Shown here one piece after another: positions 24,576-36,020 of a stretch of 64,000 nt of DNA (position 1 is its first letter; the number at the start of each line of letters is the position of its first letter). This DNA comes from Inia geoffrensis. Lineage: Eukaryota; Chordata; Mammalia; Artiodactyla; Iniidae. The notes under the pieces were generated by a model. It worked only from the letters and a program-made list of their open reading frames with translations. It was not told the DNA's origin and made no database searches. Made by a program: the position numbers and the translations under genes. The stretch lies in assembly GCA_036417435.1 (NCBI GenBank), contig CM070903.1:58380001-58444000 (forward strand), written 5' to 3'.

Positions 24576-24708
24576 TAGCATAATACAGAAATGCTGTACA
24601 TTCTCAATAAAAATAATAATAATATAATAAATGGGAAAAACTGGATTTTCAAAATAATCATTTGATTTACTAAGTTGAATAATGTTATTAAAATTTTTGT
24701 AAATTTGT

Positions 24709-24836
24709 ATGGTGACAAATGAAAGCTAGACTTACCTTGTTGATCATTTTGCAATATATACAAATGTTAAATCATTATTGTACACCTGAAACTAATATAA
24801 TGCTGTATGTCAATTATACTTCAGTTAAAAAAAAAT
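24709..24836 (+). mobile_element. L1 3' end, 5'-truncated
   Basis: 'ttgatcattttgcaatatat', 'attgtacacctgaaactaat', 'tgtatgtcaattatacttca' then an A run. A very short 3' L1 stub of L1MA-like type. Confidence 0.85.
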
Positions 24837-25185
24837 TGCTTATCAGAGTTTTAATTTAAGTATCAAGCAAAAAAGAAAGTTATCAAAGCTGCATAGGTTT
24901 GAAATTACCTGCATTTTCAGTTTTTAAAATATATACAAATATCTTCAATTAAATGATATGCAGGACCAAGTAATAGATTTTAATTTAATTATGGATAAGT
25001 AAATTGCTATGGAATAAACTAAAAACTTTCAATGTTTCAAAAGTATTCATTCACTTTTATCTCAAGGCAACTGGAAATCTTCAGTGGTATCTCAATACAT
25101 CAAAATAAATTGTAGACTACAGTGTTTTCCACAATTGGATTCTGTTTTGTTTTTTTCCCAACTTGTGACTTAACTCCACCTTATT
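24837..25185. other. No gene or repeat recognised
   Basis: AT-rich unique DNA with no identifiable signal. Confidence 0.5.
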
Positions 25186-25545
25186 GACCTCATCATATTG
25201 ACTGCCTACTACTGTTTTCTTCCCATTTTATGTGTCTTTGCTCAAGACTCTCCCTCAGCCTGCCTCTTAGGTGGAAGTCTTACCAGCTAGGTAAGGAAGA
25301 CCCAGCTCAATTCCTCTAAGAAGTCTGCCCTCCTCCTTATTCACTACCAGTAGAACCCATCACTCTCTCCCCACATTTCCAAAGAACTTGTTGGTTTTAC
25401 TATGATAAAATATACTGTCATTGGTTTTGTTTTACATTTATATACACATGTGATGTCACCATCACTAGACTATGAGTTCCTAAATGTCAGGGACTGTCCT
25501 CTTCCTGGTCTGTAATGCCTGGTAGAGTGCTATACATTTCATTTA
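25186..25545 (+). mobile_element. L2 LINE 3' end (diverged)
   Basis: 'gaagtctgccctcctcctta', 'actagactatgagttcctaa', 'atgtcagggactgtcctctt' and 'ggtctgtaatgcctggtaga' follow the order of the L2 3' end. Highly diverged. Confidence 0.6.
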
Positions 25546-26205
25546 TGGTCAGAAAAGTGATTACTGAGTTTTTAAAAACTTCCATCTTGCCAATGCACAA
25601 GAACAAGACATGAACATAAGTATATAATTTTAACTTAAGAAAGTCGGAGTCCAAATAAAAATCTAATGAGAAGCAGAGAGAGAAATTCAGGTTTTTAAAG
25701 ATGAGGAGAATGAGCAGATCATAATAATTGACAAATAAAATTGGGAGCACAATAAAAGATTCAGAGCAGGAGGAAGGTCATATTTAAGAACTAGAAATAC
25801 AGCACAATATGTATAATATTCATTACACCTCTACAGTTCCTGCTGTAGCATTTTACATTATTCAAATCTTTTTATCACTGCTTATGACAATATTTGCCTC
25901 CCTTATGAATTCATTTTCAGTACAGTCTGGTACTGTGGTTGAATTTGAAAGATATTCTAATTTAAGTTTATCAGAATTGGACAGAGGACCATATTGACTG
26001 AATAATAGGAAGTTTTATGCATATGAAATTCAGAATGCCTCAAACGTAACTAAAATCACTACAAGCCCAAGGGAAATGTAAAATACTATGTACTAGCAAC
26101 TAGTTTACTATCTCTACTTCACATGCAATTATTTACACTTTCTGAAAATAATATTGATGTACTTGTATAAAATACAAATAATATAAAAGGGTGGTTGAGA
26201 TGTCC
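25546..26205. other. No gene or repeat recognised
   Basis: Unique AT-rich sequence. Open frames up to 87 codons without recognisable content. Confidence 0.5.
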
Positions 26206-26300
26206 ACTTATTCAGTTGAATATTTATTGAGTACACAGTATATGCAAAATTTACTATTATATTCTGTAAAGGATACAAATATAAAGATATAACTATAAGG
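26206..26300 (-). mobile_element. L2 end fragment, antisense
   Basis: 'cagttgaatatttattgagt', 'acacagtatatgcaaaattt' and 'ctgtaaaggatacaaatata' resemble the reversed L2 tail. Confidence 0.5.
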
Positions 26301-26384
26301 AGGAAGGAGAAGTGGAGGAAAACGGAAAGTTAATTAAACATATTTAGTACTCTATCTATGCCAAGCCCTGCCTTGGAATAATGA

Positions 26385-26640
26385 TAATAATAGCTAGTAT
26401 TTGCTGACTGTTTACTATAACTAGTTATAATTCTGAGTGTTTATATTGATTGAATCATGTAATATTTAGAACAAATCTATGAGCTTAATATTAATTTTCC
26501 CATTTTTTTAGATGAGGAAATTGCAGCATACGGATTAAGAAACTTGCTAAATGTTGCAAAACTAGGAATTTCAAAGGTGAAACTTGAATTTAACAGCAGA
26601 CACTTTGAACCTAACCTCTACATTATATACGTCCTATTAG
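26385..26640 (-). mobile_element. MIR SINE, antisense
   Basis: 'aataatgataataatagcta', 'ttgaatcatgtaatatttag', 'cccatttttttagatgagga', 'ttaagaaacttgctaaatgt' give the reversed MIR from its 3' end through the core. Confidence 0.72.
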
Positions 26641-26775
26641 GTTTTATTAGCTCCATTTTGCAGAGCAAGAACTTGAGATGCAGAGCAATTAAGTGGGTTT
26701 CCCAAGATCATATTCCTGGTCAGTGACAGGGTTAGCATTCAAAATCAAATATGTCTGATTCCAAATCCTTTGCCA
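26641..26775 (-). mobile_element. Second MIR core, antisense
   Basis: 'gctccattttgcagagcaag', 'agcaattaagtgggtttccc', 'atattcctggtcagtgacag' repeat the reversed core immediately after the previous copy, so two MIR pieces lie in tandem. Confidence 0.62.
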
Positions 26776-26884
26776 ATTCCTCTACATCACCTCCAAACTA
26801 CAGGAAAGAAAATATTGATAAAATGTATTCAAACTATATTTCATCTCTTCTGTTATTTAAAACTAACTGCATCTCTTCAAACTG

Positions 26885-27065
26885 CATCTGGTTGCGTGAC
26901 ATTAGTTTAGGCAAATTACTTAATCCCTGTCTGCTTCAGTTTCCTCATTTGTAAAATGAGGATAATATAATTGTTCGGAGGATTAAATATGATAAAGCAG
27001 TTGAATAGGAACTAGCACAAACTTATTAGCATTGTTATTATTATCATTATTACTATTATTATTGT
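26885..27065 (+). mobile_element. MIR SINE
   Basis: 'ggcaaattacttaatccctg', 'ctgcttcagtttcctcattt', 'gtaaaatgaggataatataa', then a TTATTATTATCATTATT end. A good core match on the plus strand. Confidence 0.88.
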
Positions 27066-27104
27066 TTGTAGATCATTATACTTAATGGAGACAAGGAATA
27101 TCTA

Positions 27105-27330
27105 TGAATATTATGAGTAATAATGCTAATAGGTTAAGTGCTGATCTAAACACTTTTCAGCATTATCTCACCCCAACATTCCAATTATGTAGATACTGTT
27201 GTATCATTTTACAGATGATGAAATAGGAGCTTTGGGAAATGAAGGAAGTGACCCAGAATCATACAGCCAGTGAGTGGCAGGACCAGATATCAAACCTGGG
27301 TTTACTGACTACAAAGGTCACAGGGTAGTA
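27105..27330 (-). mobile_element. MIR SINE, antisense
   Basis: 'cattatctcaccccaacatt', 'catttttacagatgatgaaa'-like, 'aatcatacagccagtgagtg' and 'gcaggaccagatatcaaacc' are the reversed MIR landmarks. It faces the previous MIR. Confidence 0.82.
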
Positions 27331-27490
27331 TGATATCCGTGTCAAAAGAAAGATGCAATCCAAGTTCTGAAGATATTTAGAAAATACAGAACACTTCTTG
27401 CCTAGAGATTGAGAAGGGTTTGCCTAGGTGTGTTAACATTTGAGCTAATCTCTGAACGTAAGTAGAGTTCAATAGGTTAGAAGTACATCT

Positions 27491-27922
27491 CTTTTTTTTT
27501 AACATCTTTATTGGGGTATAATTGCTTTACAATGGTGTGTTAGTTTCTGCTTTAAAACAAAGTGAATCAGCTATACATATACATATATCCCCATATCTCC
27601 TCCCTCTTGTGTCTCCCTCCCATCCTCCCTATCCCACCCCTCTAGGTGGTCACAAAGCACTGAGCTGATCTAATATTACTCAACCATAAAAAGAAACAAA
27701 ATTGAGTTATTTGTAGTGAGGTGGATGGACCTAGAGTCTGTCATACAGAGTGAAGTAAATCAGAAAGAGAAAAACAAATACCGTATGCTAACACATATAT
27801 ATGGAATCTAAAAAAAAAAAAAAAAAAATTGGTTCTGAAGAACCTAAGGGCAGGACAGGAATAAAGATGCAGATGTAGAGAATGGACTTGAGGACATGGG
27901 GAGGGGGAAGGGTAAGCTGGGA
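27491..27922 (-). mobile_element. L1 with 5' inversion (twin-primed), young type
   Basis: From the left: poly(T), then about 180 bases of antisense L1 3' UTR (to about 27670), then sense L1 sequence ('aatattactcaaccataaaa' to 'gaagggtaagctgg'). The target duplication AGAAGTACATCT is at 27479-27490 and 27923-27934. Compared with the L1 at 1-3014, the two arms correspond to about 2824-3000 and 2499-2737, so some 85 bases were lost at the inversion point. The poly(T) run puts the 3' end on the left, a minus-strand insertion. Confidence 0.93.
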
Positions 27923-28079
27923 AGAAGTACATCTTTTGAAGGACAAAATAAGCTTACCTGGAATAGCATGAATAAAGGTCTCGAGACAGGTTTAATACAT
28001 CTGCCATTGTAGGGAAGCAGTAGAAGATAGAGCTGGAAAGGTGAGTTAATGTAAACTTCATGAATGTGGGGCCTATGTT

Positions 28080-28580
28080 TCTGAAACTGTGCTATTTAAC
28101 ATGCTGCCATGACACACACGTAGATCGTGAAACGTGGCTATAGAGACTAAGGAACTGAGTTTCAAATTGTGTTTAATTTCAATTAAATAAAATTTAAATC
28201 TAAAAACTGATACTCAACCTACTTACTGAAAATTTTTAAGTATGTTTGGAGCAACGTAGATATGTGGGTCTGCTTTTTCAACTGTACATCTTATGAAATC
28301 TAAATACCAATTAAGGATTTTCAGTGAAAATTTGCCATCAGAATTTAGATGTGATGTAAGTGTAAAATATATATTGATACTTGAGATTTCTTAAATATGA
28401 ATGTAAAATACATCATTAGTAATATTTAATATTCTTTATATTTTGATACTTTATATATTGGATTAAATGAAATGTATTATTTAAATTAAGGTTAACTAAT
28501 TATTTTTATTTTTTTAATATGGCTACTAAAAAATTTAAAATTATATATATGAGTCGTTAAATTTCTATTAGAGATGTTCT
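28080..28580 (-). mobile_element. hAT-Charlie-like DNA transposon remnant
   Basis: The left end 'actgtgctatttaacatgct', 'gtagatcgtgaaacgtggct' and right end 'aatatggctactaaaaaatt' with 'tctattagagatgttct' resemble the 'ctgtccaatagaa' family of MER1-type elements. AT-rich and diverged; orientation is tentative. Confidence 0.5.
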
Positions 28581-28983
28581 ATCTTATTCCTGGCACACAG
28601 TAGGTACTCAATAAAATATTTGCTCACCAACAGCAGTAAGAACCAGATTGTAACTTCAAAGGCAGACTAAGGATTTTGTATTTTCTTCAATAGACAAGAG
28701 AGTCACTGAAACCTCTCAGTGGGGAAGTGATATGCTTTCTCAGAGTACTATTTTAGGAGGCTCCATCTGGAAGAGTAACTAAAACAGGAGGAGCTGTTCG
28801 ATTAGAACAATATTGCAATAATAATGTAGGACCTGAAACCCCCAAAATTCTTCCAAAGCAGCTCAGCTGAGTAGCAAAACATTGTGTAAAAGTTCAATAT
28901 TTCTCATAAGAATGCTAAACACTCTTGCATGTAAAAGGCAATTCCTTCTTGAGTCAAGCCTTACCCCTCTGTGCTCCTAATTT
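28581..28983. other. Weak L2-like pieces, no gene
   Basis: 28586-28630 ('cctggcacacagtaggtact', 'caataaaatatttgctcacc') looks like a short L2 or MIR tail. 28660-28800 faintly resembles reversed L2 ('gggaagtgatatgctttctc'). Nothing coding. Confidence 0.4.
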
Positions 28984-28992
28984 CATCGTTAC

Positions 28993-29199
28993 TTTTTTTT
29001 TTTTTTTGTGGTACGCGAGCCTCTCACTGTTGTGGCCTCTCCCGTTGCGGAGCACAGGCTCCAGACGCACAGGCTCAGCGGCCATGGCTCACGGGCCCAG
29101 CCACTCTGCAGCATGTGGGATCTTCCCGGACCGGGGCACGAACCCGTGTCCCCTGCATCGGCAGGCGGACTCTCAACCACTGCGCCACCAGGGAAGCCC
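28993..29199 (-). mobile_element. CHR-2 SINE, full length, minus strand
   Basis: Poly(T) of 15, then the complete reversed CHR-2 consensus ending CCAGGGAAGCCC. The duplication CATCGTTACTTTT (28984-28996) / CATTGTTACTTTT (29200-29212) differs at one base. Internal CpG sites are largely intact, suggesting a recent copy. Confidence 0.97.
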
Positions 29200-29399
29200 C
29201 ATTGTTACTTTTAAAGAGAATCAAACCCAGAATCATCGTGGTTATATCTGAAAAAAAAAGTCATTTGGGCTATAAGTCTCTTCATTATAGCAATCATCTG
29301 CCAAATATAGCTCCATAGCATAATTTTGAAATATGTACAAGTGTAGCTACAGGTATGAAAAAGCCTGAATATATCACTCTATTCTCCACCCGGTGACCA

Positions 29400-29580
29400 G
29401 AATTTTGTCTGCCTGTTTTTTCATCACATCTCTGATTGTGTCATTCCATGTTGAAAAGCTTTAATGTTATACCATAGCTTAAAGGATGAAGCCCAAACTC
29501 AGTTAGCAGCCCTTCCCCAATCCTATTCAGCCTCAACTCTCTCCAAGCCTTCCTATAAACCCTCACACAGGTCTCTCTAA
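29400..29580 (+). mobile_element. L2 LINE fragment
   Basis: 'tctgattgtgtcattccatg', 'agctttaatgttataccata', 'ggatgaagcccaaactcagt', 'caatcctattcagcctcaac' run in the order of the L2 ORF2 C-terminal region. Confidence 0.68.
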
Positions 29581-29895
29581 GTAGCAGGTGACAGGAATCC
29601 AACCCAAACTAGTCAAGGAATTTGTTGGTCCCACAATAGATAAATGTTAATAAAGAGATCGACACATAAACTGATGGGTGAATGGCTATCTTGATTCTGT
29701 TGTTCCCTAGGTGCCGGCCACATTTACCCCTGCTATAGACAGACTTGCTCCATGTGGCAGAATAAACGTCTACCCTCAATCCCTACCTCACTTTCTTCCA
29801 ACCACTTGACCAAAAATGCAAAGCACATTTTCCTCCAATCTAAGTAAATAAATGCCACCATGGAGAGTGTGTACCATGTTCCAGGCACTGTTCTC

Positions 29896-29898
<3 letters not shown>

Positions 29899-29942
<44 letters not shown>

Positions 29943-30007
29943 ATTTCACTTTATATATATATATATATATAAAGTATATATATAGAACCATATATAAATA
30001 TATAATC

Positions 30008-30047
<40 letters not shown>

Positions 30048-30060
30048 ATACATATATATG
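29899..30060. repeat. Compound (TA)n repeat with palindromic arms
   Basis: Three TA runs (about 29902-29939, 29953-29971, 30013-30041) are separated by short spacers. The block at 29948-29975 is a perfect 28-base palindrome (ACTTTA...TAAAGT). AGAACCATATATA near 29983 pairs with TATATATGGTTCT at 30053-30065. The motif CACTTTATATATAT occurs twice, suggesting local duplication. This tract is expected to form hairpins and to be hard to sequence. Confidence 0.93.
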
Positions 30061-30237
30061 GTTCTCCAAGAATGCTCACTGATTCACAAGTGTACTTTTT
30101 TTTTTTTTTGACATGTTTCAAGAGATCCTATGTCTGACTCTACAGAACAAATATTATGAGAGGTAATTTCCTGAGGAGCAAAATCTGTATCTCTCTACAA
30201 AATGAATGAATGAATGAGTGCTAACATTTAATACACA

Positions 30238-30482
30238 AGAGTGGTTAAAATCATCAGCTCTGGAGTTGGATGATTTTTAGCTCAAATCTTGATCTTTCAG
30301 TTTATTGACTGTATGACCTTGGCCAAGCTACTCTAATCAATCTGTGCCTCAGTTTTCCCAACTGTACACAGAGATAACAGCACTTACCCCATATAGTTGT
30401 GGGGATTAAATTAGCTATATTTTTAAAGTACTTATATACCACTGTGCCTAGCACACAGAAAGAACTTGTGCTTGTTAAAGAA
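30238..30482 (+). mobile_element. MIR SINE, near full length
   Basis: 'gagtggttaaaatcatcagc', 'tctggagttggatgattttt', 'gactgtatgaccttggccaa', 'ctgtgcctcagttttcccaa', 'gtggggattaaattagctat', 'tgtgcctagcacacagaaag' reproduce the entire MIR order. Confidence 0.9.
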
Positions 30483-30721
30483 ATAAAATTAATTCAGCAT
30501 ACAATATAAGGTATATAAACACCTTTGAAATATTACCTAAAATACTAAGAATAAAGAGAAATCCAAACAAAATAATAAATACATACATCTTATAATCTGT
30601 AGAAATATATTAAGTAATATGGAATAAACCTCAGATTTCTTGAAAATTTTAAATAATATGGGCTCAAGAGTTTTATTGTTTCTTTAGTCATTAGGATATT
30701 GCATTAAAATTATTCTATTGG

Positions 30722-30934
30722 GGGCTTCCCTGGTGGCGCAGTGGTTGAGAGTCTGCCTGCCGATGCAGGGGACACGGGTTTGTGCCCCGGTTCGGGAAGA
30801 TCCCACATGCCGCGGAGCAGCTAGGCCCGTGAGCCATGGCTGCTGAGCCTGCGTGTCCGGAGCCTGTGCTCTGCAACGGGAGAGGCCACAACAGTGAGAG
30901 GCCTGCGTAACACTAAAAATTAAAAAAAAAAAAT
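30722..30934 (+). mobile_element. CHR-2 SINE, full length
   Basis: Complete CHR-2 with a slightly modified 3' end (taacactaaaaatt) before the A tail. Duplication TTATTCTATTGG at 30710-30721 and 30935-30946. Confidence 0.96.
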
Positions 30935-30946
30935 TTATTCTATTGG

Positions 30947-32413
30947 ATAAAATTCAAAAAACCTCATGCTTCCTTATATAGCCAGTGTGACTTCTCTGAA
31001 ATTATGTTTAATGTTTCCAACAACCCATAAAATATTGCTTAAAACCTTTTAAGTAAACCATTAATTGTATTTAAAGTGTTCTAGGAGACCAGTGCCATAT
31101 ACTGTCACAGAAAAGAAAAATTATAAGTTCTATAAATCCCACAAAAGTTTGAAAGTATCCAGAGATCAATAAGCACTATGTCCCCTAAACTCTATCACTT
31201 TCTTCTCAGGCTGTGTCTTCATCAGATGTCTGCCTATATTTAGAAACAAAAGATTGCAACACCCAATTTTTAAAGAATGAATAACCAAAGAGAGAGATTT
31301 TGGTGACGGTGCCTAACATCAATCTTATTGGTTATTATTTGTGTGTTTGCTATGTTATTTTTTAAAAGTTCATGAGACCAAAATTTCAGAGTAACAATTA
31401 ATAAAATCAATGCCAAGAAAAAGAGGGTTGGCAAGAGGACATCACACCTACCTGCCTTAACCAAAGTATCATTTTATGTTTCAGCTGTTTACCATGCAAA
31501 TTAGATATTTGGGGAAGCTCACCAAAGCCCAGAGATTTTTCTCTTCCCTGATATTTTTGGGAATACATTTGAAAAAATCTATATAGTACTAAAATGAAGA
31601 AAAATCACCACATGATTAGTGAGGCCAAAAACATTATGTTGAAAAAAGCAGGGCTGTGTTATTTCGAAGTGAACAAAAAATATTTTCCATCTGTACTCTC
31701 ACAAAAGCACAAAAGTAAAGAGAGTGAAATGTTCTGTACCCTTCTGCATACAATTTGCAAAAGTCCCAAATGATCACAAAGTGATCATTTCCTAACCCTA
31801 TTCTCCCATCAGCATCCTTCCTTCCCCCGACAGGAATCAATTTCCCATCTAATTAATATTGTTATCAGATATGCTATGACTGGATTTAAATGCTTAAGAG
31901 GAGAATTGTGCAGCCAAGGGAAGATGAGGCAAACTTTATGAAAGAAAGGATGTTGAATGAAAACCCTAAGCATACCTAAGGCCTAAACTCACTGACTTGG
32001 TCACAAAATGAGCTTAAGGGAAAAGGGAAATTTATTGGAAGAATACAAGGTTATCTCCTGAAATCCAAGGTCAAAACATGCAGCTGGGCCTTGTGAGAGA
32101 CTAACACCAAGAAAAGGAAAGTCAGTAGGAGCCAACACAGCTGTTATTTCCAACATTTTTGTTTTCTCAGGGAAGCAAGATCTAACTTTTCTCTTTCTCT
32201 CCGCAGACTGGCTTCATTCTTCAGTCTTGACATGGATCGACTTCCTAAATTCTGCTTACAAATGGACCCCTGACTATTATCATCACAAATTCCTTGGGGA
32301 AAGAATCTGATTGGAGGAGACAAGCTTCCCAGATTGGCTCTCTTGGTACACTGAGTGTTGGCCATTGGGGTTATGGAAATAATGCATAATAAGGGTCATG
32401 GCAGTAGCGTACA
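30947..32413. other. No gene or repeat recognised
   Basis: About 1.5 kb of unique AT-rich DNA. Open frames of 64-73 codons only. Confidence 0.5.
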
Positions 32414-32636
32414 CAAGAGTTGGTACATTTTTTTCTGTAAAAGGCCATAGAGTCAATATTTTACGTCTTGGGAATCATATATTCTCTGTCAAAACTACTC
32501 ATCTCTGCTGTTTTAGCACAGAAGCAGTCACAGGCAATACATATGAATGGGTGTAGCTGTGTTCCAATCAAAGTTTATTTATGAAAATAGGTGTTGGGCC
32601 AGATTTGTTCCACGGGCTATAATTTGCTGACCCCTG
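32414..32636 (-). mobile_element. hAT-like non-autonomous DNA transposon
   Basis: The stretch 'tttttttctgtaaaaggcca', 'atattttacgtcttgggaat', 'tctctgtcaaaactactcat', 'gtagctgtgttccaatcaaa', 'ggccagatttgttccacggg', 'tttgctgacccctg' matches a common mammalian hAT-type element known by its CAGGGGTCGGCAAAC end. I do not recall the family name with certainty. Orientation is set by that end being on the right, in reverse. Confidence 0.7.
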
Positions 32637-33704
32637 GTCTACAGCTACACTATGAGCAGGAAAGACTTTCTAAGAAAGGGTTGGGGTAGGGTGATCATTA
32701 ATAAACACACTCAGCACTGAGCATTGGAAGCAGAGACCTGCAATGTGTGGGGGAACCTGAAACTTGGCCGCACTGTTGGCTGCTAAGTCGCAAAGCATCA
32801 GCATCACATTCAGAGAAAGCTTTCATTCTATCGATAAAATCCCCACCTCAGCAACATGCCTGTATCCCCTCAGGAGAGACATGGAAGAGAAAGCTCAGAA
32901 GGAAAGTGACCATTTCAGCAGACTGCAGTTGGAATAGAGAGAACCATGCTAGTGGAGGAGGGGCAGGTTTTCAGAAATACATGCCTGACAAACACTTATC
33001 TAGCTACAGCACTGCTGGGAATTGTATGTTATGGGGAAAGTGGTAGGTAAACTCACAAGGTGAAGTTGGAAAACATGCAGTAGGCAATTTTAAAGTCCTA
33101 TTTTGAGCTAGGGAGAAGAAGAGGGTATAAATATTGCATGAGGTTGTATTCTGAAACGATATTCCATCCATTTCAGCAAACCAGATACTCAGTGCCTAAT
33201 GGCAACTGAAGCAAGGTGTGATAAGGATGAAGGGGAGACAGGTGCACCACTGAAGCAGCTGCCCCAGTAGCCTTGGAAGAACTGAAAACAAGAGGTAAAA
33301 GGCATGTTTGCTTGATACTTTCCCTAAACTACTAGTGTGACCCAAGGGGCTCTGCAGGAATGGTTATGATTTCTTTAGCACTTGCTGCAGCCCAAATATG
33401 GTCAGCAAGACCCAGCTCTGCAATCACTGGAAGGGGACAATCAATGATGGCTGTCAGTGACCTTCTTAGTAGCAGTTTTCCTTTGTGCCTTCAACGGATT
33501 CACTGGTTTGCAGTTAGCTCCTTGGCAGGCCTGTTCTTCCCCTGTCTGCCATAGAGATAGGCTGGAAAAGAGAGGGTGGTATCAACTACTGAAGCAGGTG
33601 GATATCACAAGTGTTTTAAAAATATTGAATACTTAATATTAAAAGTCAAAAACTAAAAAACAAATGGCTTCCAAATATATTTTCTACTGCCTGGAGGCAA
33701 TACA
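32637..33704. other. No gene recognised
   Basis: Unique sequence of about 1 kb with an open frame of 99 codons at 32747-33046 that has no recognisable motif. Confidence 0.5.
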
Positions 33705-33930
33705 ACAGAATGGCTAAAAGCAAGCCCAGATTTTGTGTCTCAGCATGCGCCAGCTGTAGAAGTCAGTTACCTATCCTCTCTCAGCCTCATTTTCTCATCT
33801 GAAAAATGAGACTGAGCAATTACTACCTCATAGAATTGTTGTACCTCTTAAATGAGATAAAATACACAAAGAGCTGAGGTTAGCACACTTGTGCTTATCT
33901 TAAATCCTAGTTATTATTATATTATCATAA
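33705..33930 (+). mobile_element. MIR SINE
   Basis: 'agaatggctaaaagcaagcc', 'gtcagttacctatcctctct', 'cagcctcattttctcatctg', 'gaaaaatgagactgagcaat', 'tagttattattatattatca' follow the MIR order. Confidence 0.87.
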
Positions 33931-35567
33931 ACAACTAGGTAGTTAGAAGTTAAAGAGATATGAAATTATTATTGTGATATATGTGAGACAAGAGCTCAGA
34001 AATGTTGAAGTGCATTTTATTATTCCTTGAGTCAGTGCTCACAAAACTCCGGGCTTGGCTACTTCCGCCAGAAGGAAAATGGTGATAACTAGTTTCATTT
34101 TTCGGTGTCTTACATGCTCTCTTATGTGTGATGTTTCATTTTACCATGCCACAGGATTCCTTTGGATCTAAAGAACATTGAATCACCCCTTCATTATTTA
34201 GCAAATGTGCCTTCTATCAGGGCACCTCATGTTATGGACTTGAGATACAATCATGGCAGAAACACTGACCCTGTCCTCCTGGGGGGTTACTGTCTGATCC
34301 ACAGGCATATCCTTTGCAGAGTACCTTGGAGCTCATTTGTTTACTGGGAAAAGATGTCTACTTTTTCCCAGGAAAGATGAGTAAGATGTTTACTTGCTCA
34401 TCTGTTTACTGCAGAGATGTTGTAGTAGGTATGATATTTGAGGCAACAAAAGGAGGTAATTTTATTTTTCTGTAAATGAACTTAGTTTCTATCTTGAGAC
34501 CTCATTCCGTCAGGTAGTAAAAAGGTAATGTTGGGTAGTTTGGAGTTAACTCCCCATCATCTCAGGGTTTCTTCCTTTGCTCTTTCCCATGAAGTTTCAT
34601 TTCCTTCCCTGGGCTACATAGCCTTAAGCTATCTGGTCAGGAGAATTGTCTTGTCCCTGGTATTTACTGAAAGATTTATTATCACATTGTCACCTCCACC
34701 ATCACTACGCTCTTAACACCAAAAACTGCAGGGTCATCCACCATTCCATCTGATATCTAGCTGCACAGTCATCCTTGCCTCGAGACTTCACCAAGTCTAT
34801 CAGGCCTCCTACCTGTCCTTTATACCCTTCCCAGATTTACAAAAAAATACTGCTGACCCATTCTGAGGCTGTCTCAGAACCTCTCTGTTCAGTACCCCTT
34901 GAAACTCTCTTTCGTGGAGATTTGACATAATGATAACACAGGAAAATATCTGTAAAGCTGCCATGCCCAGGGCTCCCAGAAAACAAGTGAGTACAGGGCT
35001 CCTTTACTCTCATATCCTGAATCTGTAAAAGAATTCTGTTGATCTCACCAACCTGAGGAGGCAGAGGTAGGGTCTTCTCTCAGAGATCCATACCAGCAAC
35101 TCCTTCTATTGTTTTTATTCCCTCAGTTTCACTGTTTATATTATACTCCTCTAGAGCTCTTCCCTTTCCCTCCAAATCATAGAGTTTTCACCTCCACTGA
35201 TGCAGGAAAAATTTGTATCAGGAAGCATTTATCCAACTCTGTTGTTTTATTCAAGGTCCTTAGCCTCTGAAGCTCAAAAGTCAATAAATAAATGTTTTCT
35301 TTATTTTACCTACTTGGTGAGTTTATGTGTTATGTCTAGATATCCCAATGAAATAACGACATGGGGCAAAATAAATTTCTAAGGGTGAAACAATGACAAA
35401 CTCTTATTCTGCTATAATGTTAAGAAGAAGAGTCCTCTTTGAGAAAAGGGAGCATGTGTGATAATACCTGCAGTCAGAGGAGCCAGGTCCATATCTTCAT
35501 GTCCAGATAATGATGGGATATTTTCTCAACACTTACTCTAAATCTTAAGTCTGGTCTCTATACCGAA
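33931..35567. other. No gene or confident repeat recognised
   Basis: About 1.6 kb. The pyrimidine-rich stretch near 34690-34960 is faintly L2-like but too weak to call. Confidence 0.45.
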
Positions 35568-36020
35568 TGCTAGGGGTTGAATTGTGTCTCCCCAGGAAGA
35601 TATGTTATGTTAAAGTCCTTACCCTGGTACCTGTGGATAAAATCTTATTTGGAAATAGGGTCTTTGCAAATGTAATCAAGTTAAGATGAGTTCATTAGGG
35701 TGGGCCCTAACCCCAGATGACTGTTGTCCTTATAAGAAGAGGAGAATAGACATGGAAACATAGGCACACAAGGGGAGAACACCATGCGGTAATGGAAACA
35801 GAGACTGATGAACTATAGCTGTAAGCCAAGAAATGCCAACAATTGACAGCCACCACCAGAAGCCAGGGAGAGGCAAGGAACGATTCTTCCCTAGAGCCTT
35901 TGGGGGGATCATGGCCCTCCTGACACACTGACTTTGGATTTCTGTAAGACAATACATTTCTGTTCCTTTAAGTCATCTGTTTGTGATATTTTGTTACGCC
36001 ATCCCTAGGAAGCCCATGTA
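35568..36020 (+). mobile_element. MaLR-type solo LTR
   Basis: 'gttgaattgtgtctccccag', 'atcttatttggaaatagggt', 'ctttgcaaatgtaatcaagt', 'attagggtgggccctaaccc', 'gtccttataagaagaggaga', 'gccaccaccagaagccaggg', 'ttctgtaagacaatacattt', 'ttgttacgccatccctagga'. All landmarks of an MLT1/MaLR LTR are in order over 450 bases. No internal region is present. The ends are approximate. Confidence 0.9.

Noticed and set aside
28925..29318. Several overlapping frames of 60-115 codons on both strands
   Set aside because: They lie in or run out of the CHR-2 SINE at 28993-29199. The same holds for frames at 15165-15451, 18515-18921, 41158-41499, 41999-42358, 46406-46760 and 58944-59361.
29788..30082. Tyr-Ile repeat proteins on both strands
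   Set aside because: They are translations of the (TA)n tract, not real proteins.
8953..36020. Possible endogenous retrovirus with coding genes between the LTRs
   Set aside because: The LTRs at 8953, 12408, 20509, 23333, 24173 and 35568 are of different families and orientations; no gag, pol or env remnants lie between any pair. They are solo LTRs.
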